This document shows, one piece after another, positions 31,982 through 41,323 of a stretch of DNA of 43,536 nucleotides. The stretch covers positions 1 through 43,536 of the forward strand of contig JABEUU010000129.1 in NCBI GenBank assembly GCA_013044295.1, given 5' to 3'. Position numbers and translations under genes: made by a program. The first letter of the stretch is position 1, and each line of letters begins with the position of its first letter. Source of the DNA: Candidatus Dormiibacterota bacterium (GTDB taxonomy: Bacteria > Chloroflexota > Dormibacteria > Aeolococcales > Bog-877). Under the pieces are notes generated by a model that had not been told where the DNA came from, did no database searches, and worked only from the letters and a program-made list of their open reading frames with translations.

Positions 31982-32814
31982 CCCTCGGTGAGTCCGAGGC
32001 GGTCGCGCCTCCCGACGACGCCGCCGCCGCCTGGGCTCACGTCGAGGTTTCCCGGCATCCCGACCGTCCCTATTCGCTGGACCTGATCGAGCGCTGCCTG
32101 GACGACTTCATCGAGCTGCACGGTGACCGCCAGGGCGGGGACGATGCGGCCGTGGTCATCGGGTTGGCCCGGCTGGGCGGCCAGCGCCTGGCCGTGGTCG
32201 CCAACCAGAAGGGGCGGACCCTCGAGGAGCGCGGCCGGCGCAACTTCGGCATGGCTCATCCGGAAGGCTATCGCAAAGCCCAGCGCCTCTTCGCCCTGGC
32301 CGGTCGGCTGCAGCTGCCAGTGGTCAGTTTCATCGACACCCCTGGCGCATACCCAGGAGTCGCCGCGGAGGAGCGCGGCCAGGCTTGGGCCATCGCCCAG
32401 ACCCTGGAGGCCCAGCTGGCCCTGCCCACCCCCTACCTGGCAGTCGTGATCGGCGAGGGCGGCAGCGGTGGAGCCCTGGCGACCCTGCTGGCAGACGCCG
32501 TGCTGGTCTTGGAGCATGCCTTTCTTTCCGTGGCCTCGCCGGAGGCTGCCGCCGCGATCTTGTTCCGGGACGCCGGTCAGAAGCAGCACGCCGCGGCCGC
32601 TCTCCGCCTGGAGGCGGCCAATCTGCTGGAGTGGGGGATCGCCGACGAGATCGTGCCGGAGCCACCCGGCGGCGCCCACACCGACTGGGATGCGACCGCC
32701 GCCCTGCTGCGGCCTCGCCTGGAGGAGAGGCTGCGGCTCATCACCGAGCGGGGTTTCGACCCGGCCCGAAGGCGCGAGCGGTACCGCCGGCTGGACGGCC
32801 TCTTCGAGGCCTGA
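31978..32814 (+). CDS. accA: Acetyl-CoA carboxylase carboxyltransferase alpha subunit
   Basis: The ATG overlaps the accD stop (ATGA). The 278-residue product shows the AccA core: VSRHPDRPYSLDLIE, FIELHGDRQGGDDAAVVIG, NFGMAHPEGYRKAQR, FIDTPGAYPGVAAEERGQ and VIGEGGSGGALA. It completes the carboxyltransferase with AccD and provides malonyl-CoA for FabH and FabF, which are encoded divergently next door. It ends near a small GTCCCG/CGGGAC hairpin at 32820-32834. Confidence 0.95.
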   Translation: MTLGESEAVAPPDDAAAAWAHVEVSRHPDRPYSLDLIERCLDDFIELHGDRQGGDDAAVVIGLARLGGQRLAVVANQKGRTLEERGRRNFGMAHPEGYRKAQRLFALAGRLQLPVVSFIDTPGAYPGVAAEERGQAWAIAQTLEAQLALPTPYLAVVIGEGGSGGALATLLADAVLVLEHAFLSVASPEAAAAILFRDAGQKQHAAAALRLEAANLLEWGIADEIVPEPPGGAHTDWDATAALLRPRLEERLRLITERGFDPARRRERYRRLDGLFEA

Positions 32815-32819
32815 ACCGG

Positions 32820-32834
32820 GTCCCGGCCCGGGAC
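32820..32834. terminator. Small hairpin between convergent accA and gtrA-like genes
   Basis: GTCCCG-GCC-CGGGAC forms a 6-bp stem with a 3-nt loop between two convergent stops. No T run follows. It may help end transcription from either side. Confidence 0.3.
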
Positions 32835-32878
32835 GGCGCCCGTCGGCCCCTCTGGGGAAGTGCCTTGGGGGACCTCGA

Positions 32879-33433
32879 TCAGGCGGCTGGCTGCCTCGGA
32901 GCCACGAAGACCAGCCTCTGGTAGACCACGTACTTGGCCACCCAGAGGAGGACATAGGTGCCGACGTAGGCGACGCTGGCCACCACCACGTGGAGGCCCC
33001 GGCCCCCCGGTGCGTGGGCGGCGGCCGCCCCCGTCGCCAGCGAGGAGACCACCAGACTGGCCCCCGTGGTGAGCCAGTAGAGCGTCATCTGGCGGCCAAC
33101 TCCGCGACGATCGGCCTCGGGCCAGATCCAGTATCGGCTGATGAGGTACGACGGGACCGTGCCCACCAGGGTCGCCAGCACCGCTGCGGTCATGGCACCG
33201 GTGATTCCGGCGGCGTAAAGCACCACCAGCGCGATCTCAGAGATCCCAGTCGAGAGACCCGAGGTCAGCAGGTAGCGCAGCCACCGGGACGAGCGCGCCC
33301 GCGCCAGGGCGGGGCGCAGCCACGGCCGCTGCGCGGCCCTGGCGCCAACCCAGGCTGGGACCGGGGTCGGCGCATCCAAGCCGGCCGCGGGGGCCAGCTC
33401 CGAGGGGCGGACGGACGGGTCTGCCAGGGACAT
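32879..33433 (-). CDS. GtrA-family membrane protein
   Basis: The ATG at 33433 gives 184 residues. After a polar N-terminal stretch of about 50 residues come four hydrophobic helices in GtrA style: RYLLTSGLSTGISEIALVVLY, then VGTVPSYLISRYWIWPEADRRG, YWLTTGASLVVSSLA, and YVGTYVLLWVAKYVVYQRLVF. GtrA proteins are thought to help move lipid-linked sugars across the membrane during glycan modification. No glycosyltransferase is adjacent. Upstream, 33434-33539 should hold its promoter. Confidence 0.88.
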   Translation of the reverse strand: MSLADPSVRPSELAPAAGLDAPTPVPAWVGARAAQRPWLRPALARARSSRWLRYLLTSGLSTGISEIALVVLYAAGITGAMTAAVLATLVGTVPSYLISRYWIWPEADRRGVGRQMTLYWLTTGASLVVSSLATGAAAAHAPGGRGLHVVVASVAYVGTYVLLWVAKYVVYQRLVFVAPRQPAA

Positions 33434-33539
33434 GGGTGAAGCATCCCATAGGGCAGCTTCGGTGCCCTGAAACCAAACTTAGAGTCGGTGGCCCGGGTAG
33501 GCGAGCATAGCCCCGCCCGCGCTGGCCGGCCGGTTCCGG

Positions 33540-35051
33540 TCACGCTCCGCCCTGGCCGTCCGCCCCCCTGGCGGCCGTTTGAAGCTGCTCCCAGAGAACG
33601 GCCACGTCCTGCGGCTCAGTCCTGAGGCCCCCGATGGTGGCACGCAGGACGAAATGGCCAGCGAGCACCGCGTGCGAGATGAAGACCTCGCCAGCGGCGT
33701 TGACGCGGGCCATCAGGTCCCGGTTGTGAGCTTCCAGCTCCGCCTCCGAGGTGAGGCGCCCGGGATGGTGCCGAAAGCACAGGGTCGACATTGGCATCGG
33801 AGCACACATCTCCCAGTCCGACGCGGCCTCCAGCTGAGCCCGCAGCCATCCGGCCATCGCGAGGTGGCTGCGCAGCAACCTCTCCAGCCCCTCCTGGCCG
33901 AAGTAGCGAAGCACCATCCAGAGCTTGAGGGCACGCATGCGTCGCCCCAGCGACACCCCGAAATCCATCAGGTTGCGGGCGCCGAAGCCCTGGTCCCGGT
34001 CGGCCTCGGGAGTGGCCAGATAGTCAGGGACCAAGGAGAACGCCCGTCGCAGGACCTCCGGTCGCGTGGTCAGCAGGACCGAGCAGTCGAGCGGTGTGAA
34101 CAGCCACTTGTGAGGGTTCATCACCACCGACTGCGCCCGGGAGACGCCGGCGAAGACTCCCCTTCGCTCCGGCAGGATGGCCAGGGCGCCCCCATGGGCG
34201 GCGTCGATGTGCAGCCACAGCCCGTGGCGCTCGCAGATGGTCGCGATCTCGTCGACCGGATCGATGCTGGTGCTGGCGGTGGTTCCCACCGTGGCCACCA
34301 CCGCGCAGGGGCGGTGGCCGGCTTGAAGGTCAGCTTCGATCGCCTGAGCGAGGGCGCGTGGGTCCATCCGGAACTCTTCGTCGGAGGCGACCGCCCGAAA
34401 CCCGGTCCGGCCCAGCCCCAGGGTGACCACGGCCTTCTCCACCGAGGAGTGCGCCTGGTCGGAAGCGTAGACACGCAGCGCCGGAAGCTCCGGCCGGCCG
34501 GCCAGGCCCAGCTCGCGCACCTCCAACCCGGCGGCCTCCCGCGCCGCCGCCAGGGCCACCAGGGTCGAGGAGGAGGCGGTGTCGTTGATGTGCCCGTCGA
34601 AGGTGTCCGGGAGACCCGTCATCCGCGCCAGCCAGCGGCACACGACCCACTCCAGCTCGGTCGCGGCGGGGCCGGTGCGCCAGAGCATGGCGTTGGCGTT
34701 GAGGGTGGCGGTGAGAAGCTCCCCCAGGATCCCGGCGCCGGCGGCCGAGCTGTTGAAGTAGGCGAAGAAGCGAGGGTGGTTCCAGTGGGTGCTGGCCGGG
34801 ATCAGGAGGTTCCCGATGTCCGCCATGATCGCCTCCATGGGCTCCCCCACCCGGGGAGGCTTCCCTGGGAGCGCGGCAGCCACCGCCCCGGGCTCGACAC
34901 GGGCCAGAGGGGGCAGGCTGGCGACCTGTTCGAGATAGGCCGCTGCCAGGTCGACTGCGGCGTAGCCGTGGCGTCGGAACTCAGCTGGCGACATGTCCCT
35001 CTGGAAGGCCGCCTCGAGGTCGGACTCGGCCCCGGGGGTCCGCGTGGTCAC
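33540..35051 (-). CDS. PLP-dependent group II amino-acid decarboxylase (AADC-like)
   Basis: The GTG at 35051 overlaps the metF-like stop (GTGA), giving 503 residues. It follows aromatic amino-acid decarboxylases: HPRFFAYFNSSAAGAGILGELL, NDTASSSTLVALAAARE, YASDQAHSSVEKAV, VVATVGTTASTSIDPVDEI, HIDAAHGG, and the PLP lysine in NPHKWLFTPLDCSVL. It probably decarboxylates an aromatic amino acid such as tyrosine, tryptophan or phenylalanine; the exact substrate cannot be told. Coupling to a folate enzyme is unusual. Confidence 0.92.
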   Translation of the reverse strand: MTTRTPGAESDLEAAFQRDMSPAEFRRHGYAAVDLAAAYLEQVASLPPLARVEPGAVAAALPGKPPRVGEPMEAIMADIGNLLIPASTHWNHPRFFAYFNSSAAGAGILGELLTATLNANAMLWRTGPAATELEWVVCRWLARMTGLPDTFDGHINDTASSSTLVALAAAREAAGLEVRELGLAGRPELPALRVYASDQAHSSVEKAVVTLGLGRTGFRAVASDEEFRMDPRALAQAIEADLQAGHRPCAVVATVGTTASTSIDPVDEIATICERHGLWLHIDAAHGGALAILPERRGVFAGVSRAQSVVMNPHKWLFTPLDCSVLLTTRPEVLRRAFSLVPDYLATPEADRDQGFGARNLMDFGVSLGRRMRALKLWMVLRYFGQEGLERLLRSHLAMAGWLRAQLEAASDWEMCAPMPMSTLCFRHHPGRLTSEAELEAHNRDLMARVNAAGEVFISHAVLAGHFVLRATIGGLRTEPQDVAVLWEQLQTAARGADGQGGA

Positions 35052-35866
35052 CCGGCCGCGCCCACGTCGGCAGCCCGGGCGGCGGTGAAAGCGCGGCTTA
35101 TCCCCACCGCGTAGTGCTCGGCGCCCAGGGTGATGAGGTGGAGGCGCAACCCGGGTCGGTGGCCGATCTCCGTCGCGATCTCAGCGGCCACCGCGACCCC
35201 CTCTCCAGCCGCCATCCGCTGGGCCATGGGCTCCGGTATCGGCAGGGCCGGCAAGGAGGCACGGACGAAGGCCAGGCTCCGAGCGGAGCGGATCACCCCC
35301 AGGCTGGCAAAGATGGCCACGCGCGGGGGGAGCACGTCGCGGGCGTCTTCAAGGAAGGAATCGAAGGCGTCGAGATCGAAGATCATCTGAGTCTGCACGA
35401 AGTCGATCCCGGCCGCCACCTTGCGCGCCAGCAGCCGCAGCTCGCGAGGGCGCTCAGCGAATGGGTTGACCACGGCGCCCCGCAGGAGATCCTGCGGTTG
35501 GGCCCAGGTGGGGATTCGCGCCAGCACATCGACCACGCTGATCCCGGTGTCGACCGTCGCCTGGTTCCGATCCCCGCGCACCACCAGCACCCCGGCCGCG
35601 CCCAGAGCGGCTGCTCCGAGCACCTGCTGCTGGAGTCCCAGCAGGTTGCGGTCGCGACAGGAGAGGTGGACGATCGGCCTCAGGCCGTGGGCCAGGCAGG
35701 CCGGTACGGCCGCCAGGGGCGAGAGCCTGGGCCTGCCCATGTGGTTGTCGGTGAGGCCCACGACCCCCACGGCCTGGGCCAACTGGGCGAGCGCCTGGCG
35801 GACCGGCTCCAGCTGGGCGTGGCGCGGCATGGAAAGCTCGGCGGAACGCTCGGCGGCAGGAAACAC
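35048..35866 (-). CDS. metF: Methylenetetrahydrofolate reductase-like protein
   Basis: I chose the GTG at 35866, with GGGGG 4 nt before it, giving 272 residues; the ORF-track extension to 36379 runs antisense to the ABC gene. The catalytic Glu is probably in AELSMPRHAQ near residue 10. Then come VVGLTDNHMGRPRLSPLAAV, PIVHLSCRDRNLLGLQQQVLGAAALG, VVRGDR, and KVAAGIDFVQTQMIFD, typical of MetF. It should reduce 5,10-methylene-THF to 5-methyl-THF, the methyl donor for methionine synthase. The protein is slightly shorter than E. coli MetF. Confidence 0.87.
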   Translation of the reverse strand: MFPAAERSAELSMPRHAQLEPVRQALAQLAQAVGVVGLTDNHMGRPRLSPLAAVPACLAHGLRPIVHLSCRDRNLLGLQQQVLGAAALGAAGVLVVRGDRNQATVDTGISVVDVLARIPTWAQPQDLLRGAVVNPFAERPRELRLLARKVAAGIDFVQTQMIFDLDAFDSFLEDARDVLPPRVAIFASLGVIRSARSLAFVRASLPALPIPEPMAQRMAAGEGVAVAAEIATEIGHRPGLRLHLITLGAEHYAVGISRAFTAARAADVGAAG

Positions 35867-36011
35867 GATGCCCCCAATATATTGACCTCGCAAGACATGG
35901 AAAAATTCATCCTGATGGCGGATGGCAAGGCGGCTCTGGGCCAGGCAGAATCCAACTTGGCCGAGGTGCCTCCTTCGGATTCTCCGTCCCATCCGATTCG
36001 AACTCATCGCG

Positions 36012-36776
36012 TTGGCTGACTCCGCACCCGCAGCCTCCCCCGCGGGTGCCCCGGGCGCCGTGGCGCCCAGTGACGGGGTCCCAGTCCTGGAGGTTAGGCA
36101 CCTCGGCCGCTCGCTCTCACTGGGAGAGCAGTCGCTGGAGATCCTGCGTGACATCACCTTCGCCATTCCCAAGGGCGAGTTCGTGACCCTGATGGGCCCA
36201 TCTGGCAGCGGCAAGAGCACCCTGCTGGGCTGCATCACCGGGCTGGACACTCCCAGCAGCGGCCAGGTCTTCCTCAACGGGACCGACATATCCTCGATGC
36301 GCGAGTCGCAGCTGGCCGGCATCCGCAACCGCACCGTGGGCATGGTCTTCCAGGCATTCAACCTGATCCCGACCCTCACCGCCCGGGAGAACGTCGAGGT
36401 GCCTCTCTACGCGGGTAGCTGGAAGGGGTCCCCGACCGCCAGGTCGGAAGAGTTGCTGGGGCTGGTTGGCCTCTCCCACCGCCTGGAACATCGGCCCAAC
36501 CAGCTGTCGGGAGGCGAGCAGCAGCGGGTGGCGATCGCCCGTGCCCTGGCCACCCAGCCCCCTTTGGTGGTCGCCGACGAACCGACTGGCAATCTGGCCG
36601 CCGCCCAGGGCAAGGAGCTGCTGGACCTGCTCTGGGACCTCCGTGAGAAGCTGGGAACCACCTTCGTGATCGCGACCCATGACGCCTCGATCACCCCCTA
36701 CGCGACCAGGATGCTGCAGCTGGCCGACGGGCAATTGGTGGGCGACCATCCCGGCCCCCGCGCCGACGTGGCGTGA
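36012..36776 (+). CDS. MacB/LolD-type ABC transporter ATPase
   Basis: I take the TTG at 36012 (254 residues); the ORF-track start at 35922 is in the promoter region and no ATG or GTG lies between. There is no clear Shine-Dalgarno sequence, so the true start is uncertain. Motifs are Walker [30 protein letters not shown], signature [15 protein letters not shown] and [15 protein letters not shown]. The D of the usual NLD D-loop is replaced (NLAAAQ). It powers the permease encoded next, joined by GTGA. Such pairs export peptides, lipids or lipoproteins or resist cell-wall stress. Confidence 0.9.
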   Translation: MADSAPAASPAGAPGAVAPSDGVPVLEVRHLGRSLSLGEQSLEILRDITFAIPKGEFVTLMGPSGSGKSTLLGCITGLDTPSSGQVFLNGTDISSMRESQLAGIRNRTVGMVFQAFNLIPTLTARENVEVPLYAGSWKGSPTARSEELLGLVGLSHRLEHRPNQLSGGEQQRVAIARALATQPPLVVADEPTGNLAAAQGKELLDLLWDLREKLGTTFVIATHDASITPYATRMLQLADGQLVGDHPGPRADVA

Positions 36777-39514
36777 AAGCCGGGCTCTACCTCCGCTACA
36801 CCACCCGCTCCCTCCGCCGCGGTGGGCGCAGAACCGTCCTGGCCGCCTTCTGTGTCGGGGTCGGGGTGATGGCGATCGTGGGGCTACAGCTGGCGGCCGC
36901 CATGGTCACCGCATCCCTCACCTCCAACGTGCGCCAGGCCAATGGGGGTGACGTCTCCGTGGTGTCGGTGGCGGTCCCCCTGCCCTCCGCTGAGCTGGGC
37001 ACCTTCGCCAAGCTCAAGGCGGAAGGCAGAATCACCAACTTCACGGCGGTGCGTGAGGACCAGTCCACCCTGATCGGGGGCAGCGGCCAGGGCGTCTCCG
37101 CCGTGATCAACGCGGTCGACCCCCGGAGCTTTCCCCTGGTCGGGAGCCTGCCGCTGCGCCCTGGGGCGCTGGGCGACTTCCACCAGCTGATGGAGAGGCC
37201 CAACACCATGGTCCTGTCAGGTGGCGTCGCCAGCCTCCTCAGGGCAAGGGTGGGCAGCCGGGTCCGCGTCAACGTGGCCGCCGCCAAACACAGGATCCTC
37301 TGGACCGTCGGGGGCATTCTCCAGGGTAGCCCCCCGGCCGGCCTCAGCCAGGACGTCCTGGTGTCCAGCCTGACCCTGGACCAGGCGCTGACCTCCTCCG
37401 CCCCCAACGAGTACGGTGCCATCTACGTCACCACCCGCAGCTCCAAAGCCGCCGGCCAGGTGGCGGGTCGGCTCCGCAGCCAATTCCCGCTGGCGACGGT
37501 TTCGACGGTTCAGCAGGCGCTCAACTCCAACCAGAAGGCCAGCCAACAGCTGACCCAGTTCCTGTCGGTGGCGGGGCTGGCCGCGCTTCTGATCGGGGGG
37601 ATCGGAATCATCAACACCATGCAGGTCAGCATGGCCCGCCGGCGGCTCGAGATCGCCATGCTCAAGACCACCGGATACCGGCGCCGAGACCTCTACCTGC
37701 TCTTCGGCCTGGAGGCCGCTCTGCTGGGCCTGGGGGGTGGGGTGGCGGGAGCCCTGGTGGGAATTGGGCTCTCGGACGGGATCCGAGTCCTGCTTCAGAA
37801 CGTGGCGGCGATCGACATCAACTTCGTCCTCAACTGGGAGGTGGTCCTGGCCGGGGTCGGCATCGGCGTCGCCACCACCTGCATCTTCGCGATCCTGCCG
37901 ATCGTGCGCCTGAGCCGGGTGCGTCCCGCGGCCGTGCTCCGCGACGACCCCGGCCCTCCCTCCGCGGCCTCGATCGGGACCAACTTGCTGCTGCTCGCGC
38001 TGGTCGGAGTCCTGTTCTGGCTGCTGGCTTCCGCGATCCTCAGCTCTGCGGTACTGGCCTTGGAGCTGGTGGTGGGGAGCGCCATCGCCCTGGCCCTGCT
38101 GACAATGCTGTTCAGCCTCGCGCTCTGGCTGGTCGGCCACCTGCCGGTGCCGGAGCGTTTCACCGCCAGCCACCTGCTCCTGGTGACCGGGGGCCTGGTG
38201 ATCGCCATCGCCATAACCACGGTCGCCAGCCTTCGAGCGGTGGGCGCGCTGATGATCGCGATCGCCCTGCTCGGCTACCTGGTGGTGGTGCTGCCCCGCC
38301 CGATCCAGTCCACGATCCGGCTCGCCCTGCGCAATGCATCCCGGCAGCGCACCCGGACCGCCGGGACGGCGGTGGCCCTGTTCGTCGGGGTCTTCGCGGT
38401 GGGCCTGATACTGATCTTGGGAACTGACATCCGCGCCGACCTGGATAGCATCATCACCCAGGCCACAACCTACAACGTGATCGCGGTCGCGCCTGGCCAG
38501 AGCCAGCAGCAGTTGCTCCGGGCCGCGCAGCGCCTGCATCCCAGCGGCGAGCTCTCAACCGAGGCCGCCGTGACCCTGCCCGTCAGCATCAACGGCAAAC
38601 CCTTGGCCGCGGCTCTGGGCTCGAGATCGGGAAGCTCCTCCGCCCGGGACGCGGTCTTTCTGTTCAGCGGGATTCAGGGTTTCCCGGTCCAGAACGGGGT
38701 GTTCCCCGGGGTGCGCATCACCTCCGGGCGACAGCTGACAGCGATCGACCAGCGCCGCAACGGCGTGCTGGTGAGCGCCTCCCTCCGCCAGAGTCCGTAC
38801 CACCTGGCCGTGGGCGCCAGGATCGTCGTGACCAATCCGCTCGCCAGCCACCCCGTCCCGGTCGACCTGACGGTGGTGGGCTTCTACAGCCCAGCCAGTT
38901 CCAACTCCAAGAAGGGGATCTCTATAAGCACCACGGTGGCGCCCATCCTGGCCACCGACGCCACCACCCGGTTGGTGGGTGGCGCCAACGTGGAGCAGGT
39001 GCTGGAGCTGAAGTTCCCACCCAACCGGGCCGACGCTGCCGCCGCCAAGCTGCGGGCGGCCGACCAGGGGGCCCAGGTGGTGAGCCTGGCCGACTTCACC
39101 CTGATCATCGACCAGTTCCTCAACAACGCCATCCTCTTCCTCACCGCCATCGCCTCCCTGGCCCTGCTGGCGGGGATCGTGATCATCGCCAACTCGGTGG
39201 CCCTGGCGCTGCTCGAGCGCAGGCGCGAGATAGGTATCGAGAAGGCGGTGGGCCTTGGCAGCCGGGCCGTCCTGGGCCAGGTCCTGATCGAGACCGCGAC
39301 CGTGGCCTGGCTGGGAGCTACCGGGGGAATGCTGGCGATCGCCCTGGTGCTGCTGCCCCTCAGCCACTTGGTGGTGAAGATCAACCTTGGCATACCCACG
39401 CCGCTGGCGCTGGCGATCGTACTTGGCGCCATCCTGATCGCGGTCGGGACGGCCGCTCTGGTGGCCTGGGGACCGGTACGGATCCGGCCGCTTGAGGTGC
39501 TGCGCTACGAGTGA
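36773..39514 (+). CDS. FtsX/MacB-family ABC transporter permease with two FtsX units
   Basis: The start GTG overlaps the ATPase stop (GTGA). The 913-residue product has an N-terminal helix (about 20-45), a MacB-type external domain (about 50-255), a first FtsX block (about 260-390: LSVAGLAALLIGGIGIINTMQ then ARRRLEIAMLKTTGYRRRDLY), several central helices, a second external domain (about 560-770) and a second FtsX block (about 780-905: LERRREIGIEKAVGLGSRAVL). The duplicated layout is typical of large exporters in Gram-positive bacteria. The cargo is unknown. Confidence 0.9.
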   Translation: MKAGLYLRYTTRSLRRGGRRTVLAAFCVGVGVMAIVGLQLAAAMVTASLTSNVRQANGGDVSVVSVAVPLPSAELGTFAKLKAEGRITNFTAVREDQSTLIGGSGQGVSAVINAVDPRSFPLVGSLPLRPGALGDFHQLMERPNTMVLSGGVASLLRARVGSRVRVNVAAAKHRILWTVGGILQGSPPAGLSQDVLVSSLTLDQALTSSAPNEYGAIYVTTRSSKAAGQVAGRLRSQFPLATVSTVQQALNSNQKASQQLTQFLSVAGLAALLIGGIGIINTMQVSMARRRLEIAMLKTTGYRRRDLYLLFGLEAALLGLGGGVAGALVGIGLSDGIRVLLQNVAAIDINFVLNWEVVLAGVGIGVATTCIFAILPIVRLSRVRPAAVLRDDPGPPSAASIGTNLLLLALVGVLFWLLASAILSSAVLALELVVGSAIALALLTMLFSLALWLVGHLPVPERFTASHLLLVTGGLVIAIAITTVASLRAVGALMIAIALLGYLVVVLPRPIQSTIRLALRNASRQRTRTAGTAVALFVGVFAVGLILILGTDIRADLDSIITQATTYNVIAVAPGQSQQQLLRAAQRLHPSGELSTEAAVTLPVSINGKPLAAALGSRSGSSSARDAVFLFSGIQGFPVQNGVFPGVRITSGRQLTAIDQRRNGVLVSASLRQSPYHLAVGARIVVTNPLASHPVPVDLTVVGFYSPASSNSKKGISISTTVAPILATDATTRLVGGANVEQVLELKFPPNRADAAAAKLRAADQGAQVVSLADFTLIIDQFLNNAILFLTAIASLALLAGIVIIANSVALALLERRREIGIEKAVGLGSRAVLGQVLIETATVAWLGATGGMLAIALVLLPLSHLVVKINLGIPTPLALAIVLGAILIAVGTAALVAWGPVRIRPLEVLRYE

Positions 39515-39868
39515 CTCCTCCTCTCGGGACCGTTCCTGGCGCACCCAGGCGAGACCAACCAGGGCGATCCCCGCTCCCAGGGCAATGTAGATCGGCTGCA
39601 GGGGAGGGTCGTCCGAGTAGCCGATGATCGCGATTTCGACCGCCAGCCAGGCCAGCAGTCCCACCCCGACCAGCAGCGCCAGCAGCGGAGCCGACCAATG
39701 GGCCCACCAGGCTGACGCAGCCGCCAAGAGCGGGTCCACCCCCAGGACTGTGAAGGGGACCAGCCCGGGCACGAAGTAGGTGTCGAACGGTGAACCGCTC
39801 AGCTGTGAGGTGGGCATGGACAGGATCTGGCCCTGAGGGCCGAGCATCAGCTCCATCCCCCCGGCCAA
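39515..39868 (-). pseudogene. Membrane protein gene with no stop, running antisense into the ABC permease
   Basis: From the TTG at 39868 (ATG at 39856) the frame codes for a plausible three-helix membrane protein: MELMLGPQGQILSMP, FVPGLVPFTVLGVDPLL, SAPLLALLVGVGLLAWLAVEIAIIGY and PLQPIYIALGAGIALVGLAWV. It should end near 39515, but the frame stays open for another 960 nt, antisense to the permease gene (to 38555). The upstream codons RRLEVLLAVGALAGG also look like part of the protein but have no start. I read it as damaged at both ends; it may still be expressed with a long tail. Confidence 0.5.
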
Positions 39869-40029
39869 CGCGCCTACGGCCAGCAGGACCTCGAGCCGGC
39901 GGCAGCTGTGCCAAGCTTGCTGCGCGCTGGCCCCCGGTGACAGGCTCCCCGTCCTCCGTGCCTGGCTTGCGCCCGTCGGGTCGGTGCACGGCGCGTTGGT
40001 CAGGGCCCAGGGGCGACCCCTGTTGATGT

Positions 40030-40480
40030 CGCCAAACCGACTCGCCAGCCCGTGCCTCCATGAGCCCTTTCAGACGAGCCCAGACCACCCGCTCCTGATG
40101 GCGGCTCCGGCTGGCAACCCAGGGCGCCACCAGGCTCAAGAGGCCAGGCGGGCGGAGGCCCCAGTCCCAGCGCATCCGAGTCCCGGCGGCGACGGGCTCG
40201 AAAGCGATGCGGCTGCGATTGTCCATCGAGGGCGCGTGGGTGACCTTCGTGAGCCGTCGAGGCCGCTCGCAGTTGGCCACCTCGACCATCAGCTCGGCTC
40301 GTCCGCGAAGGCCAGCCATCTCGACCAGGACGCGCGTACCCACTCCGACGGCGCCCTCGGAGACCTGCACGGAACGAGTCATCTTGGGTTGTATAACGAC
40401 TCGTTTCGTTCGTGGGCGACGAAGTCGAACACTTCGCCGAGGGGCCGGTCGATGACTATCTCTCCTCGGATTCGTGGGAT
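40030..40480 (-). pseudogene. Frameshifted SRPBCC (polyketide cyclase-like) gene
   Basis: Two frames together make one SRPBCC domain. The first (ending at 40379) reads IRGEIVIDRPLGEVFDFVAHERNESLYNPR and stops. The second, shifted by one base, starts MTRSVQVSEGAVGVGTRV and continues through ECERPRRL-like (NCERPRRLTKVTH), FEPVAAGTRMRWDW and a helical end RHQERVVWARLKGLME. A single missing base at about 40380 explains the break. The first part also lacks a proper start and the second lacks a stop near the expected end. A sequencing error at the junction cannot be excluded, but the other defects argue for decay. Confidence 0.75.
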
Positions 40481-41323
40481 CGCTAGGGCACTCCGGTCAA
40501 CCGCGCCTCGCCCGGCGAAGGCCGGGGATGGAGTTTGCCCAAACCGCTGGTGGCGCCGCGGCGGCTGCTCGAGGCCCGACCTGCCGCCGGGGCCGGTCGC
40601 GGGCCGTCCCGCAGCGCCCAGCCCGGCGACCGGCTCGGTGACGACCTCGAACTGGACGTCTGACCCGGTCTGGAATTGGACCAGCGGGAAGGTCGCCTGG
40701 GTCAGGCGCGCCCTAGGGGAGAGCGCCGCGGCGTCAGAGGCGATGCCTGAGCCGGGGTCCACCGTCGCCGTCTGGACGCCAGCACGAGTGAGGCGGGCCG
40801 ACCCGCCGGTCCGACTGGCCCAGAGGCCCGCGCTGATGTCCTGACAGGGATTGAAGAGCCCCCCGTGGGGTCGTGCCGTAGGCGCGCGAAGATGCCACCG
40901 AGGCCGCGGGACCAGCGGCTCCGGCAACCCAAACCCGCCACCTGGGGACCGACGCCCCGCACCCCACCTGGCTCACGACGACTCCCTCCGTTCCGTGCCC
41001 TCCGCCGATCACAATCAACCCGGGAGGCCCTCCCCTTACAGGGGGCTCTCCCGCCGATCAGCGTGAGGATTTCACTCGGCACCCCCGCGGTGACCAGGTT
41101 TGATGGCTGCGGCGCGAAGCGCGTGCCAGCCGGGCCCGGGGAGCCCGCGGCCAGCCGCGTCTGAGGGCATCTTCTCGCTGGGTAGATTCACCCGCCCAAA
41201 GGCGCGAGCTTTCCGCCTGCCCCAGCCGCCCGTGGGTCAAAGAGCATGGAGGGCGAGCGCGGTTCCTCGCCCCGGACTCGAGACCCCATCGGGCAAAGCG
41301 CACCCTCTCTGGAGGAGGTGGGA
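40481..41323. other. Decayed region with a coding-like stretch but no intact gene
   Basis: On the minus strand, about 40630-40870 in the frame of the first SRPBCC half, nearly all codons end in G or C and the product looks protein-like (CQDISAGLWASRTGG, LTQATFPLVQFQTGSD, VQFEVVTEPVAG). I do not recognise it. Whether it was a separate gene or an N-terminal part of the SRPBCC frame is unclear. The rest holds only overlapping shadows. GGAGGAGG at 41311 serves the DUF4389 gene. Confidence 0.4.

Noticed and set aside
33579-35114. 511-codon plus-strand ORF
   Set aside because: Antisense to the PLP decarboxylase; Gly/His/Gln-rich low-complexity product and no domain.
35878-35915. AT-rich stretch between metF-like and ABC genes as a defined promoter
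   Set aside because: TTGACC and ATTCAT are about 17 nt apart on the plus strand, a possible sigma-70 promoter, but the match is too weak to list as a feature.
37217-38539. 440-codon minus-strand ORF
   Set aside because: Antisense to the FtsX-type permease; product is very rich in Gln, Asp and His, as expected from a shadow frame.
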